In this document: piece after piece, positions 1-8,680 of the stretch
Layout: each line of letters starts with the position of its first letter
Position numbering within the stretch: position 1 is the first letter of the stretch
Assembly: GCA_035967975.1 (NCBI GenBank)
Contig: JAWQFQ010000014.1
Span: 20,705 to 84,704 of the forward strand
DNA length: 64,000 nt
Direction: 5' to 3'
DNA from: Scytonema sp035967975
GTDB taxonomy: Bacteria; Cyanobacteriota; Cyanobacteriia; Cyanobacteriales; Nostocaceae
Translations under genes and position numbers: made by a program
The notes under the pieces: generated by a model
Database searches by the model: none
Told to the model about the DNA's origin: nothing
Seen by the model: the letters and a program-made list of their open reading frames with translations, nothing else

Positions 1-98
1 AGATTTATCGCTTAGGACAACCTGTGGAGGTGGTAACAATGCCAGTAGAATTGTCAGGAGAGGAAGTCTTACCGGGGTTTAAGTTAGAGATAGGTTAA
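1..98 (+). CDS. Uma2 family endonuclease, C-terminal end (partial)
   Basis: The reading frame that begins at base 3 encodes the last 31 residues of a protein and stops at a TAA at 96-98. The tail reads LGQPVEVVTMPVELSGEEV followed by LPGFKLEIG, which is the usual end of cyanobacterial Uma2 (DUF820) proteins, a PD-(D/E)XK-like nuclease family of unproven biological role. The gene starts left of the window, so the catalytic residues cannot be examined. A second, complete Uma2 gene lies at 15757-16371. The family call rests on the tail only. Confidence 0.6.
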   Translation, partial: IYRLGQPVEVVTMPVELSGEEVLPGFKLEIG

Positions 99-111
99 GA
101 AAATTAATACC

Positions 112-243
112 AATTTAGTTGAACAAGGACAATTACACGCAGGTATTATTTTAGGACAACAAAATTATTTAATTGGCGAACAGATGCGTCGTATTTTACG
201 ATTAATGTGCATCAAGTTGAGTTGGGGAATCGAAAAGAACTAA
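112..243 (+). pseudogene. Remnant of a DUF5615-type PIN-like protein
   Basis: The frame from 112 to the TAA at 241-243 encodes NLVEQGQLHAGIILGQQNY followed by LIGEQMRRILRLM and then unrelated residues. The conserved part resembles the C-terminal half of small DUF5615 (Mut7-C/PIN-like) proteins that are common toxin-like genes in cyanobacteria. There is no start codon or N-terminal Asp-rich part in the preceding bases, so this is a decayed fragment. The family assignment is by recall of the motif and is moderate at best. Confidence 0.45.
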
Positions 244-305
244 CCGCAGATAAACGCACCCTCAACGCAGATAAATTTGTACTAGACATTTGGTGAATAA
301 AGATG

Positions 306-390
306 TAAGGGCGTTGGCGGAGCCTTCTCCTACCGGAGACGCACTCGCGTTCGGTGGAGGGTACGGTCGAGAGCCCCTACCAACGCTTTC
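306..390. repeat. REP-like palindromic interspersed repeat, copy 1
   Basis: The block begins GGGCGTTGGCGGAGCC and contains GACGCACTCGCGTTCGG. The same words, with the inner part inverted (GAACGCGAGTGCGTC), recur at 10938-11010. GC-rich palindromic blocks of this kind are scattered between cyanobacterial genes. The remaining bases of the 244-591 gap show no gene. Confidence 0.6.
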
Positions 391-591
391 AGGATATGTA
401 TATTTCATTTCTCCCTCTGCTAGTTAACAAAAATCTATCTTCTGACTGTTGAATATCAATTATCAAAAGTTAACACTAAATGTAAGTGTTTAGCTATTCG
501 CCGTCAGTCGTCAGCTTTAAAACTTATTTTCGAGTATTTTATAAGCGTTTGGTGTACCTTATTAAACATCACTATAATAAGGAAAAGTTTG

Positions 592-846
592 ATGCCGTTT
601 ACAAATCGCAAATTCCAACCGAAGTATAGATATATAGCTACAATTCAGGAAAACCCGCCAACTCCTGAAACTAAAAAAGATCCACTAATTGCAAAGGGTT
701 TACAGATTGAACAATATATCGGGATTTTTGGTCTTGGGGTCGCCCTCATTGCTGCTATTGGTATTTTGAGCCGTAGAGTAGAATACGCTATTTTGTTCGC
801 TATTGTTCTCAGTATTATCCTGATTGGTTTCTTTTTAACTATATAG
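592..846 (+). CDS. Small two-helix membrane protein, unknown function
   Basis: This protein of about 84 residues has a polar N-terminal half (to about residue 45) and two hydrophobic segments, roughly IGIFGLGVALIAAIGIL and YAILFAIVLSIILIGFF, separated by the basic loop SRRVE. ATG at 592 is preferred over the in-frame TTG at 589 because AAGGAAAAG sits about 9 bases before it. It lies 25 bases upstream of the type II NADH dehydrogenase gene and on the same strand, so the two are probably co-transcribed. It may anchor or modulate that enzyme, but this is inference from position only. Confidence 0.65.
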   Translation: MPFTNRKFQPKYRYIATIQENPPTPETKKDPLIAKGLQIEQYIGIFGLGVALIAAIGILSRRVEYAILFAIVLSIILIGFFLTI

Positions 847-871
847 GAAAGAGGTTGGAGAAAAATATTTT

Positions 872-2245
872 ATGAATAATCCAGTTTATCAAACAGTGAT
901 TGTAGGTGGTGGCTTTACCGGATTGTTTGCAGCGTTGTACCTTGCTCACAAACATTATCCTCGCTCTGTCATTTTGATTGATAAAAACGAACGCTTTTGC
1001 TTTAAGCCCTTATTGTATGAGTATTTTAGTGGGGAAATGGATTCCTATCAGGTTGTACCGCGTTTTGTAGATTTGCTGAAAGGTAGTGGTGTGATTTTTA
1101 TTCAAGATACTGTGGAATCTATTGACCTACATCAACGAGAGGTTACATTAGCAAGTGGTACTCACTACAACTATAGTCATTTAGTCTTAGCTTTGGGTAG
1201 TGTTACTGGCTATTTTGGGGTTGAAGGTGCAAAGGAAAATGCTTTGCCTTTTTGGACGCAAAAAGATGCGATCGCAATTGATAACCATCTACGGGACTGT
1301 TTGCAAAAAGCGATACAAACAGAAGACCCAGAAAGACGTCGTCAACTCCTGACAGTAGCGGTTGTTGGTGGTGGTCCTTCTGGTGTAGAAATGGCAGCTA
1401 CTTTAGCCGATTTACTACCACACTGGTATGAAGGGTTGCAGGGTAATCCTCAAGAGGTGCGGGTTGTCCTGATTAACCACGGTCAAGAAATCCTGAAAGG
1501 TGATATTAACACTCATCTACGTGAAAGTGCTGAAGAAGCATTACAAAAACGCACTGTACCAATCGAGATGCTGATGGGAGCAGAAGCTACGGCTATCTAT
1601 CCCAATGCTCTTGAATACAAACGTGATGGGAAATCCGAGACATTACAAACCTGTACCACGATTTGGACAGCTGGTACTGCGACCCATCCTCTGATTAAAG
1701 ATTTACCAGTTTCAAATGAAAACCGAGACAAGCATGGGCGATTAAAAGTCACAAAAACACTACAATTGCCGGATTTTCCAGAAGTTTTTGCAGGTGGAGA
1801 CTGTGCAGCTGTAGAAGGGAATTCTTTACCGCCGACGGCTCAAGTCGCTTATCAACAAGGTTTTGCTATTGCTCAGAATTTGAGAGCGATCGCGTTGAGC
1901 AGTGAGCCTAGACCGGAAAGAATTAATATCAGAGGTACCCTACTAAAACTAGGTTTAAATGATGCCGTTGCCAATATTTATAATGTTTTTGAAGTCAAAG
2001 GTAAAGTCGGTCATTTAATCCGTCAAGGTACTTACTTAGAACTCTTACCAACACCGATGCATGACTTCAACGCCACTGTTGAATGGCTAGATGAAGAGAT
2101 TTTCCACCGCCATATGGACCCTAATGATGTAGGCAAAAAAGTTGTGCAAGCAGTGGAAATTGCTGGTGGTGTCGCTGTCGGTGTTCTTGTTGCTAGAAAA
2201 TTAATCCAAATGTTAGGAGATGACGATCATCATCAAAAAGCTTAA
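872..2245 (+). CDS. Type II NADH:quinone oxidoreductase (NDH-2)
   Basis: This 457-residue flavoprotein should pass electrons from NAD(P)H to membrane quinone without pumping protons. An FAD-binding Rossmann motif GGGFTGLFAAL lies near residues 12-22. A second dinucleotide fold with VVGGGPSGVEMA lies near 163-174, and the FAD-proximal VFAGGDCAA lies near 306. The C-terminus has an amphipathic or hydrophobic helix (AGGVAVGVLVARKL) that suits peripheral membrane attachment. Length is typical for the family. Cyanobacteria usually carry several ndb paralogues (ndbA/B/C) and I cannot say which this is. It is convergent with the P-type ATPase gene. Confidence 0.9.
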   Translation: MNNPVYQTVIVGGGFTGLFAALYLAHKHYPRSVILIDKNERFCFKPLLYEYFSGEMDSYQVVPRFVDLLKGSGVIFIQDTVESIDLHQREVTLASGTHYNYSHLVLALGSVTGYFGVEGAKENALPFWTQKDAIAIDNHLRDCLQKAIQTEDPERRRQLLTVAVVGGGPSGVEMAATLADLLPHWYEGLQGNPQEVRVVLINHGQEILKGDINTHLRESAEEALQKRTVPIEMLMGAEATAIYPNALEYKRDGKSETLQTCTTIWTAGTATHPLIKDLPVSNENRDKHGRLKVTKTLQLPDFPEVFAGGDCAAVEGNSLPPTAQVAYQQGFAIAQNLRAIALSSEPRPERINIRGTLLKLGLNDAVANIYNVFEVKGKVGHLIRQGTYLELLPTPMHDFNATVEWLDEEIFHRHMDPNDVGKKVVQAVEIAGGVAVGVLVARKLIQMLGDDDHHQKA

Positions 2246-2296
2246 TAGTTCGCCAAACTAACTTTGCCGGGAAAACAATCGCTCTCGAAACCTGGT

Positions 2297-2430
2297 AAGT
2301 AGTCGTGCAAAATAAATTATCTAGTTAGGAGAGGCAATAGGCAATGGGCAATAGGCAATAGTACTCTCTTACAGCGATTTCAATCATCAGGAAAAATAGA
2401 TAAATATTTTTGCGTAGGTACTTATTAGGA
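2297..2430. repeat. Interspersed repeat with heptamer array, copy 1
   Basis: A 30-bp core at 2297-2326, starting AAGTAGTCGTGCAAAATAAA, is identical to 11429-11458, and the following ~100 bases are similar in both places (CAGCGATTT, ATAAATATTT, TACTTA). Copy 1 carries four tandem GGCAATA/G heptamers at 2333-2360, a short tandemly repeated sequence of the cyanobacterial type. It fills most of the 2246-2556 gap between convergent genes; no gene is visible there. Confidence 0.7.
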
Positions 2431-2459
2431 TTTGGATAATTGAGATTCTACAACTTGCC

Positions 2460-2520
2460 AGAAACCTGGTATCTTTGAGATACCGGGTTTCTAATTTTCA
2501 GTAAGCCCTACGTAGTATTG
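2460..2520. mobile_element. Partial MITE of the CAATACT/AGTATTG family
   Basis: An inverted repeat AGAAACCTGGTATC...GATACCGGGTTTCT at 2460-2492 is followed by CTAATTTTC and ends in AGTATTG at 2514-2520, the same right half as the full elements at 8271-8363 and 16396-16489. The left terminal CAATACT is missing, so this copy is truncated or composite. Confidence 0.55.
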
Positions 2521-2542
2521 TGTAACTAGGGCGCAAGATATC

Positions 2543-2563
2543 AGCTTAACCTTTTTTTAAGCT
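2543..2563 (-). terminator. Possible weak terminator hairpin of the ATPase gene
   Basis: AGCTTA (2543-2548) and TAAGCT (2558-2563) flank a T-rich loop, and the hairpin overlaps the stop codon of the ATPase gene at 2557-2559. The stem is short, so function as a terminator is only possible. Confidence 0.3.
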
Positions 2564-5031
2564 AAATGATGATGATGAAACAATGCGTATGCTAAATGTT
2601 TGACACCATCAATAATCAATAGCAAGCCCAAAGAATATCCCCAAACTAAAGCAGCTAAATTAAATCCGATAGGTGCCATTAGTCCTAAACCGAAAATCGC
2701 TACTAAAGTAGCTATGATTTGAGTTACAAAAACAGCTAATAGTAAAATCTTCGCTGGTTTTTTTGTCCAGAAAAGTTTTCTGGTGCGGGTGACAAAAATT
2801 GTTAAATGTCCGGCAACAGAAAGCTTTAAATACACTAAAGTCTGTAGCATCTGTGGACTCAGTTGTAATATCTCTTTTCCTATATATAAAATCCCAAAAG
2901 AACCAAAAACACTAGCAATTCCAATTAGGGTAGATACACCTAAGACAACGGGTAGATCCCAAGCGGCTGGGTGATTTCCGGGAATTGCTCTGTCGTAGGC
3001 GATCGCCAAAATTGCACCATCGTTCAGTAAAGCCAGCAAAACAATCATAATCGCTGTCATTGGATAAAAATTGAAAATTAAGATTGACAGCGTCATAAAT
3101 ATTAAAACATCTATCGTTTCGGCAATCCGGTATAAAACATAACTGTACATCCGTTCAAAGATTTTGCGACTCTCTCTAACAGCATCAGCAATTACGGATA
3201 ATCCCGGTGCTAATAAAACGATATCAGCAGCAGCACGGGCGGCATCTGTTGCCCCAGAAACAGCAATTCCGGCATCTGCTTTTTTCAAAGCAGGGGCATC
3301 GTTGACACCATCACCTGTCATACCAACAATATGACCTCGCTGTTGCAGGGCTTCTATGATGTAATATTTATGCTCAGGGAAAACCTGACCAAAGCCATCA
3401 GCTTCCATAACAGCATCCGCCAATCTCGCCATTTGATGAGAGGGGCTTTCTCCTAAGAGTTTGGCATCAAGAATATTGCTACCTAAACCGAGTTGTTGAC
3501 AAGTTTCTTTAGCGATCGCCACCTGATCCCCTGTAAGCATTTTAACTCCCACACCCAAGCGTTTTAAGTCTTGAATGACCAATTGAGAGTCACTGCGTGG
3601 TGGGTCAAATAGGGGTATAATCCCCAGAAATTGCCAATTCCCTTCAGCGTTAGTCCGAGCCACCCCTAACGCCCGAAAGCCCCGTTTAGCAAAGTCATCA
3701 ATAGTTTTGTTGACAGATTCCTCAATAGAAGAAGAGTGAGCATCAAGAGCTAAAATAACTTGAGGAGCTCCTTTACTAACTTTAAATTCTTGATGATCGC
3801 CTGTAGAGATAGTAGCTTCTGTGCGTTTTATGACTGGATCGAAAGGCAAGAAACGAGTTACTTGATACCGAGTCAATAGTTGCCTATCTTTCAAGCCTTC
3901 CATGATTGCCCGATCTATTGGGTCTTCTTCAGCATTTTCCGAAGCCAGGGCTGCTGCTAAAATTACATCACTGGTGGTAAAATTATTAAAGTTAACTGGT
4001 TCTCCTAAGGTCAATTGATTTAAAGTCAAAGTACCAGTTTTATCAGAGCAAAGGATGTCCATGCCAGCGATTTCCTCAATAGATTCCAAACGACTCACAA
4101 TTGCCTGTTTTTTCGCCAAAGCTTGGGAACCAATTGCCATTGTTGCTGATAAAACGGTAGGCATTGCTACCGGGATAGATGCCACAGTCAACACTAGAAC
4201 AAATTTTAAGATATTAAGTATGCTATCGTGCCGATAAAGCCCCACAAATAGAATTAGCACCACCAACACTAAAGCGGTAGCAATTAAAAAATTACCAATT
4301 CTTAAGATAGTTTGCTGAAAATGGCTGTGGGTGATAGCAGTATCTACTAATTTGGCGGTTTTACCAAAAAATGTATTTGCACCTGTGGCATAAACCAGTC
4401 CATCAATTTCGCCACGCTTGAGAATTGAACCAGAATACACAACATCTCCTGGTTCTCGTGTCACTGGTAAGGATTCTCCCGTTAAAGCTGCCTGATCGAC
4501 TTCAATAGAGTCACCCTCCAGCAAACGCAAATCAGCGGGAAGAACATCTCCTATTCGCAGGCGAACAATGTCCCCCAGAACCAATTCCCGTGCTGGAATT
4601 GAGATGAACTGTCCTTCTCTCTTCACACGGGCATTCAAGGCAAGTTGGGCTTTGAGGGCAGCAATAGTATTTCCAGCTTCAAATTCTTCCCAAAAGCCAA
4701 TTACACCATTCACAAGCAATAGAACTAAAATAATTCCAAAATCCACCCAATCCTGAACAATAGCAGATAGAATGACTGCCACTTCAATCATCCAAGGAAT
4801 TGGTCCCCAAAAATGAGAGAAAAACTGTTGTAAAGCACTAATTTTTCTCTCTGCTAATTCATTATAACCATACCTCGAAAGACGACGTTGGGCTTCTTCA
4901 TGGCTGAGTCCACTTTTTAAATCAACTCCTAGTTGAGACTGTAATTCTGATACGTTGAGATTTGCTAAATCTGCGTCAGCCATTTGAGAATTTTGGCGGT
5001 ATGTACCAGAAGGAGGAAGCTTTGGTTTCAT
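2557..5031 (-). CDS. Plasma-membrane P-type (P3A) proton-efflux ATPase
   Basis: The 824-residue product has all P-type ATPase hallmarks: the actuator TGES at 184-187, the phosphorylation motif DKTGTLT at 330-336, MLTGDQ at 498-503 and GDGVNDAPAL at 573-582, with hydrophobic helices near 75-115, 245-300 and through the last 180 residues. It lacks N-terminal heavy-metal-binding CxxC motifs, and length and motif spacing match fungal/plant-type H+-ATPases, so it probably exports protons at the plasma membrane using ATP. GGAGGT lies 8 bases before ATG 5031, supporting the start. The C-terminus ends in a His run (HHHHLA), possibly natural metal or pH sensitivity. The upstream region has a paired TTTCAT box at 5209-5234. 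Confidence 0.9.
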   Translation of the reverse strand: MKPKLPPSGTYRQNSQMADADLANLNVSELQSQLGVDLKSGLSHEEAQRRLSRYGYNELAERKISALQQFFSHFWGPIPWMIEVAVILSAIVQDWVDFGIILVLLLVNGVIGFWEEFEAGNTIAALKAQLALNARVKREGQFISIPARELVLGDIVRLRIGDVLPADLRLLEGDSIEVDQAALTGESLPVTREPGDVVYSGSILKRGEIDGLVYATGANTFFGKTAKLVDTAITHSHFQQTILRIGNFLIATALVLVVLILFVGLYRHDSILNILKFVLVLTVASIPVAMPTVLSATMAIGSQALAKKQAIVSRLESIEEIAGMDILCSDKTGTLTLNQLTLGEPVNFNNFTTSDVILAAALASENAEEDPIDRAIMEGLKDRQLLTRYQVTRFLPFDPVIKRTEATISTGDHQEFKVSKGAPQVILALDAHSSSIEESVNKTIDDFAKRGFRALGVARTNAEGNWQFLGIIPLFDPPRSDSQLVIQDLKRLGVGVKMLTGDQVAIAKETCQQLGLGSNILDAKLLGESPSHQMARLADAVMEADGFGQVFPEHKYYIIEALQQRGHIVGMTGDGVNDAPALKKADAGIAVSGATDAARAAADIVLLAPGLSVIADAVRESRKIFERMYSYVLYRIAETIDVLIFMTLSILIFNFYPMTAIMIVLLALLNDGAILAIAYDRAIPGNHPAAWDLPVVLGVSTLIGIASVFGSFGILYIGKEILQLSPQMLQTLVYLKLSVAGHLTIFVTRTRKLFWTKKPAKILLLAVFVTQIIATLVAIFGLGLMAPIGFNLAALVWGYSLGLLLIIDGVKHLAYALFHHHHLA

Positions 5032-5208
5032 AGTTTCTGACCTCCATCATCAAACAAAAGTACTAAGTCTATTTTAAATATATACCTATTTGAGTTGCAA
5101 AAACCTTGTCAGGACAGGCAATAGGCAATCTTGCTATAGGCAACCGAATTGTTTATAAATCATTTAGGATTGCTATATCTAGTTTATCTTACTAAAGTAT
5201 TAGATAGA

Positions 5209-5234
5209 TTTCATAAAAATTTCATTTTTTTATA
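5209..5234. promoter_or_regulatory. Paired TTTCAT direct-repeat box, copy 1
   Basis: TTTCAT-AAAAA-TTTCAT is followed by six T and ATA. The 26 bases are identical to 15414-15439. Direct hexamers with an 11-base period are the layout bound by OmpR/PhoB-family response regulators. The box lies 178 bases upstream of the ATPase start and about 170 bases upstream of the PepSY gene. The rest of the 5032-5403 gap is AT-rich with one GGCAATAGGCAAT scrap and no gene. Confidence 0.45.
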
Positions 5235-5403
5235 TTATCCTTGTTAAGTCTAATTTTTCAGCCCTGAGAAACCTGTATTCTTTATATTCTTATATAAAAT
5301 CTCCCTTCAAAAATGAATGAACGTACAGTTAATCTTGACTATTTCTGAACCTTTATTACCTACCGTGAAAATACAAACCCAGAATTAAAGAGATGCTACA
5401 AGT

Positions 5404-6066
5404 ATGAAAACTTCAACAAAAATCCTTTTGGCAGTAGCTTTTGTTGGTACTTTAGGCTTGACTGGATGGTCAAGAGTTTTAGGAGCAAAACAATCACAAT
5501 CTCCGGTAGGAATTGTATATCAGCATCATGTTGCTACCCAAATTGTTGAAGCTAGTGATGGTGATGGTGAAACAAACGACGATGTACAAGAACAGCATGA
5601 TGCAGCAAAACTGCAACCACTAGCTAAAATTACAGCAAAACAAGCACAGCAAGCAGCTGAAGCATCCGTTTCATTAAAACCGGAAAAATCTGCCAGCCTC
5701 ATTACACGTAATGGGTTTAGCGCCAACGATGTTGAAAGGAATTATCCCCCCTAACCCAAGATTTTGGGTGCAAAACTAGTTAATTTTAGGGGGGATTTTT
5801 CCGGAGGCTGGCAGATTTTTACACGTTTAGACCCAACCGTAGGGGGTAACGCCAGTAACGTCCAACTCGAAAATGAAAATGGCAGCTTAGTTTACTCTGT
5901 AAAAATTGGTCAGCAAGATGTTAAAGTCGATGCTGGTAATGGCAAGGTTTTATATGCCGAGAATGACAATCAACAAGAAGATAAAAATGAAGATACTCGT
6001 CCTAAGAGTAGTATTCAACTTCCAGATACTGGTGATGGCGATCGCGAAACCAATGATGATAAGTAA
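5404..6066 (+). pseudogene. PepSY-domain exported protein interrupted by an insertion
   Basis: The N-terminus has a signal peptide (KILLAVAFVGTLGLTGW) and the mature part begins a PepSY domain, AKITAKQAQQAAEASV. The domain should run straight into GGNASNVQLENENG and end VKVDAGNGKVLYAEN, but about 57 codons of foreign sequence (5671-5841) separate the two halves. The insertion keeps the reading frame but brings one stop (TAA 5752-5754). PepSY domains are thought to inhibit or regulate secreted proteases or act as sensors in the cell envelope. The acidic repeats DGDGETNDD near the start and GDGDRETNDD at the end are similar to one another. It is probably inactive unless the stop is read through. 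It is convergent with rppB. Confidence 0.75.
5671..5841. mobile_element. MITE-like insertion, ~171 bp, in frame, in the PepSY gene
   Basis: AAAAATCTGCCAGCCTC at 5684-5700 has its exact inverted copy GAGGCTGGCAGATTTTT at 5804-5820. An inner inverted pair, AATTATCCCCCCTAA and TTAGGGGGGATTTTTCC, lies between them. No transposase is encoded. CCGTT (5666-5670) and CCGTA (5837-5841) at the edges may be a degenerate target-site duplication. The edges are inferred from where PepSY homology stops and resumes. Confidence 0.65.
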
Positions 6067-6149
6067 GGCGGGAACTTGAAATTACTTACTTGAAAAGACA
6101 TTAAGTAAGAAACTGGTGTAGCGCATACTAACTAAACATCTAATACACG

Positions 6150-6180
6150 GGGATTGATGAAGTTAACCTTAATCAATCCC
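6150..6180. terminator. Candidate bidirectional hairpin between convergent genes
   Basis: GGGATTGAT (6150-6158) pairs perfectly with ATCAATCCC (6172-6180) around a 13-base loop, directly at the rppB stop and after the PepSY gene. There is no long U-run on either strand, so termination strength is uncertain. Confidence 0.45.
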
Positions 6181-7418
6181 TAATTTATAGAAGCTGGTAA
6201 ACGTACATTAAAACAGCTACCAAATTCTAATTGACTAGTGACAGTAATTAATCCACCGTGATTTTGGGCAATCGCTTGAGCGATCGCCAATCCTAAACCA
6301 GAACCCCCGGAATTATAAGAACGTGATTTATCTGCTCGCCAAAAACGCTCAAAAACCTTGTCGATCTGCTCTGGTGCAATTCCCACGCCTGTATCTTGCA
6401 CTTTGACATCAACCAGAAAACCTACACGATTGGTTTTGATTTCAACTACGCCTCCTAATGGTGTGTAATAGAGCGCGTTTTCAATTAAATTAGAAAATAG
6501 CCGCGTCAGTTGAACTGAGTCACCCATCAAGTAAAGATTTTCTGTTAACTGAGATATCAATTTGATTTGCTTTTCTTGTGCTTGAGGTTTATAAAGTAGC
6601 ACTAAGTGTTCTAGGATTAATGTTAAGTTGAGATTACACCAATCTCTATTCGGAACTTTATCAGTGCGTGCCAAAAATAGTAAGTCTTCTGTGAGGCGAG
6701 TCATCTGATTAGTAGCACTAGCGATTGCATGAAATTTTTCAGCATCTTTTGGCCCGATTTCATCTGGATATTCTAGTGGTAATTCAGCATTAATTTTGAT
6801 AGCCATTAACGGGCTGCGTAGTTCGTGGGAAGCATCAGCAGTAAACTGTTTGAGTCTTTGAAAACTCTCTTCAATCGGTTGCATTGCTTGATGAGTTAGT
6901 ACAATTCCACCAATACCACTAAGAATCAAAGTTATAATAATTCCACCGCCTAATCCCCAGTCCAGTTTTTCAAGAGTTTCATGAAATTCATCTAAAGATT
7001 GGCTCACTCTCACATACCCAACCAACTTATGATTATCGCTATCAATAATTGGTACAGTTACAGCTTGAATAGGAACTTTACCTGTCTGAAATTGTACCAT
7101 TTCTTTTGGTAACAAGGGTAAAGTCAACAAATTTTGTCCTTGTTGAGCAATCAAATTCCCTTGAGAATCAAACCACTGCAACGCTTGACGATGAGCAATG
7201 AGGTTGTTTGGAAGAAAGTCATTTTCAACCGTTAGGCGACCTGTTTCAAACTCTACATCTGCAGTTGCACTTTGTCCTATAGCTGTGAGCTTATCCGTAA
7301 TTTGTGTAGTCAGATTGTGAGCAAAAACAATTCGGACTGCGAGGGCAAATATTCCTAGTAATGATGCAAAGACTACCGAATAAGACAACAATAAACGATA
7401 TCGAATTTTTTGAAACAC
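6180..7418 (-). CDS. rppB: Sensor histidine kinase RppB (NrsS-type)
   Basis: This 412-residue membrane kinase probably autophosphorylates His198 in ADASHELRSP and passes the phosphate to RppA. Transmembrane helices lie at about 8-32 and 155-177 and enclose a periplasmic sensor region of about 120 residues. The catalytic domain has N314 (LIENA), DTGVGI at 342-347 and GSGLGLA at 372-378. Sequence and the pairing with an RppA-like regulator match the cyanobacterial RppA/RppB pair, which in Synechocystis responds to redox state and nickel (NrsR/NrsS). The real ligand here is unknown. It follows rppA with a 74-base gap. Confidence 0.88.
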   Translation of the reverse strand: MFQKIRYRLLLSYSVVFASLLGIFALAVRIVFAHNLTTQITDKLTAIGQSATADVEFETGRLTVENDFLPNNLIAHRQALQWFDSQGNLIAQQGQNLLTLPLLPKEMVQFQTGKVPIQAVTVPIIDSDNHKLVGYVRVSQSLDEFHETLEKLDWGLGGGIIITLILSGIGGIVLTHQAMQPIEESFQRLKQFTADASHELRSPLMAIKINAELPLEYPDEIGPKDAEKFHAIASATNQMTRLTEDLLFLARTDKVPNRDWCNLNLTLILEHLVLLYKPQAQEKQIKLISQLTENLYLMGDSVQLTRLFSNLIENALYYTPLGGVVEIKTNRVGFLVDVKVQDTGVGIAPEQIDKVFERFWRADKSRSYNSGGSGLGLAIAQAIAQNHGGLITVTSQLEFGSCFNVRLPASIN

Positions 7419-7492
7419 TTTTTTCTACCTATTTAACTATTGATTGTTAACTGAAATTTTGACTAATAGTTGAGACAAATATTTTGAGTGAA

Positions 7493-8179
7493 CTATTTTA
7501 CTGAGTTCGGAGACGATAACCGATAACCAATACCATAAATATTTTCAATCAAGTTTTCTGAACTTCCAGTAGCTTTGAGTTTATTCCGCAAGTTTGTAAT
7601 ATGAGTTTTGACACTTCCTTCTCCTGAAGATTTATCAAATTCCCACAATTGCTCAAGAATTGCTGAACGAGTCACAACTTGATTTGGGTGTCTCAAAAAA
7701 TATTCTAATATCATGTATTCTTTAGGGGTTAATGACAAAATCTTCCCTGCATAAGTAACCTGTTGGTTGGCTGGATCTAATTGCAAATCACCGTGGATTA
7801 AAATTGATGGGCGCATCTGTGGACTTCTTCGCGCTAAAGCTCTGATATGTGCTGCTAACTCTTTTAAATCAAATGGCTTAACCAAGTAATCATCAGCACC
7901 AGCATCGAGTCCAATAATTTTATCGCTTGTTGTATCTCGTGCTGTCAGCATTAAAATCAGAGCATTAGATGAAGCAGCACGTAAACGCTGACATAGAGTA
8001 ATGCCATCTAATTTAGGAAGCATTAAATCTAATAAGATTAGCTCGTATAATCCTGATTGCGACCATTCCCACCCATCAAGTCCATCGGTTGTTACATCTA
8101 CAATATGGTGTTGTCGTCTTAAATACTCGGCTAATGGTTTGGCAATGCGCTCATCATCTTCAATTATCAAAATTCTCAT
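7493..8179 (-). CDS. rppA: Response regulator RppA (OmpR/PhoB family)
   Basis: The receiver domain (about 1-120) has acidic residues E7, D8 and D9, phosphoacceptor D51 in ILLDLMLPK, and K101 in YLVKPF. A winged-helix DNA-binding domain follows (about 128-225, with SLTPKEYMILEYFL and HITNLRNKL). At 228 residues the length is typical. The N-terminus and AEYLRRQHHIVDV are characteristic of cyanobacterial RppA. Start ATG 8179 is preceded by CTGGAG about 9 bases upstream. An 11-bp inverted repeat at 8197-8228 lies just upstream in the leader and could be an autoregulatory site. Confidence 0.88.
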   Translation of the reverse strand: MRILIIEDDERIAKPLAEYLRRQHHIVDVTTDGLDGWEWSQSGLYELILLDLMLPKLDGITLCQRLRAASSNALILMLTARDTTSDKIIGLDAGADDYLVKPFDLKELAAHIRALARRSPQMRPSILIHGDLQLDPANQQVTYAGKILSLTPKEYMILEYFLRHPNQVVTRSAILEQLWEFDKSSGEGSVKTHITNLRNKLKATGSSENLIENIYGIGYRLSSPNSVK

Positions 8180-8196
8180 TTAATAACTCCAGGAGA

Positions 8197-8228
8197 CTCC
8201 AACTAAAACTTTCTATGTTTAGTTGGAG
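8197..8228 (-). promoter_or_regulatory. Perfect 11-bp inverted repeat in the rppA leader
   Basis: CTCCAACTAAA (8197-8207) and TTTAGTTGGAG (8218-8228) flank a 10-base loop. On the minus strand it sits directly before the rppA ribosome-binding site, so it could be an RNA hairpin affecting translation or a dyad operator. Confidence 0.4.
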
Positions 8229-8270
8229 AGGAACGCTATATTATAATCACAAAATTCTTAGCACCACCAC

Positions 8271-8363
8271 CAATACTACTCGGTTAACGATATTTGAAGC
8301 CTCAGAAACCCAGTAACTCATGCGAAACCGGGTTTCTAATTTTCGCTTATCTGACAAGTATTG
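8271..8363. mobile_element. MITE, CAATACT/AGTATTG family, full copy 1 (93 bp)
   Basis: The element begins CAATACTACTCGGTTAAC and ends AAGTATTG, giving 7-bp terminal inverted repeats. It contains the palindromic GAAACC...CCGGGTTTC core at 8304-8337. The same start, core and end occur at 16396-16489. The rest of the 8180-8680 gap holds the rppA leader and a palindrome at 8571-8590; no gene was seen. Confidence 0.7.
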
Positions 8364-8570
8364 ACACCACCACAACACTTGCGTTGTTGAGAAAGTGCGA
8401 ACTCCTTTGGGGAAGTCAAAAGTTAAAAGTCAACACCAAATGCCATCCGGTGTTCCCCATTCCCTGTTTCTTTTTATATCTTGACTTTGTCTTGACTTTT
8501 GCTGTGTAAAGTCTAATTATTCTGCCTGCACGTAATTCAAATTATGAAACCCACATTCCGGACTTCAAAG

Positions 8571-8590
8571 TGTAGTTTTTGAAAACTACA
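8571..8590. promoter_or_regulatory. 20-bp palindrome upstream of the COG4705 gene
   Basis: TGTAGTTTT-TG-AAAACTACA is a perfect 9-bp dyad about 90 bases before ATG 8681, followed by a second AT-rich dyad-like AGCTTTTAAAGCT near 8595. It is a candidate operator for a dimeric regulator; the regulator is unknown. Confidence 0.4.
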
Positions 8591-8680
8591 CATAAGCTTT
8601 TAAAGCTGTAGTGTCTACGTGACATAGCTTATAGCTTTTCTTGTTGCCAATGATGACTCAATATTATTTGGGGAAAATAA

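Noticed and set aside
2557..2580. His-rich C-terminus of the ATPase as a cloning tag artefact
   Set aside because: The four His codons are in native context with a natural stop and flanking hairpin, and His-rich ends occur in metal or proton pumps.
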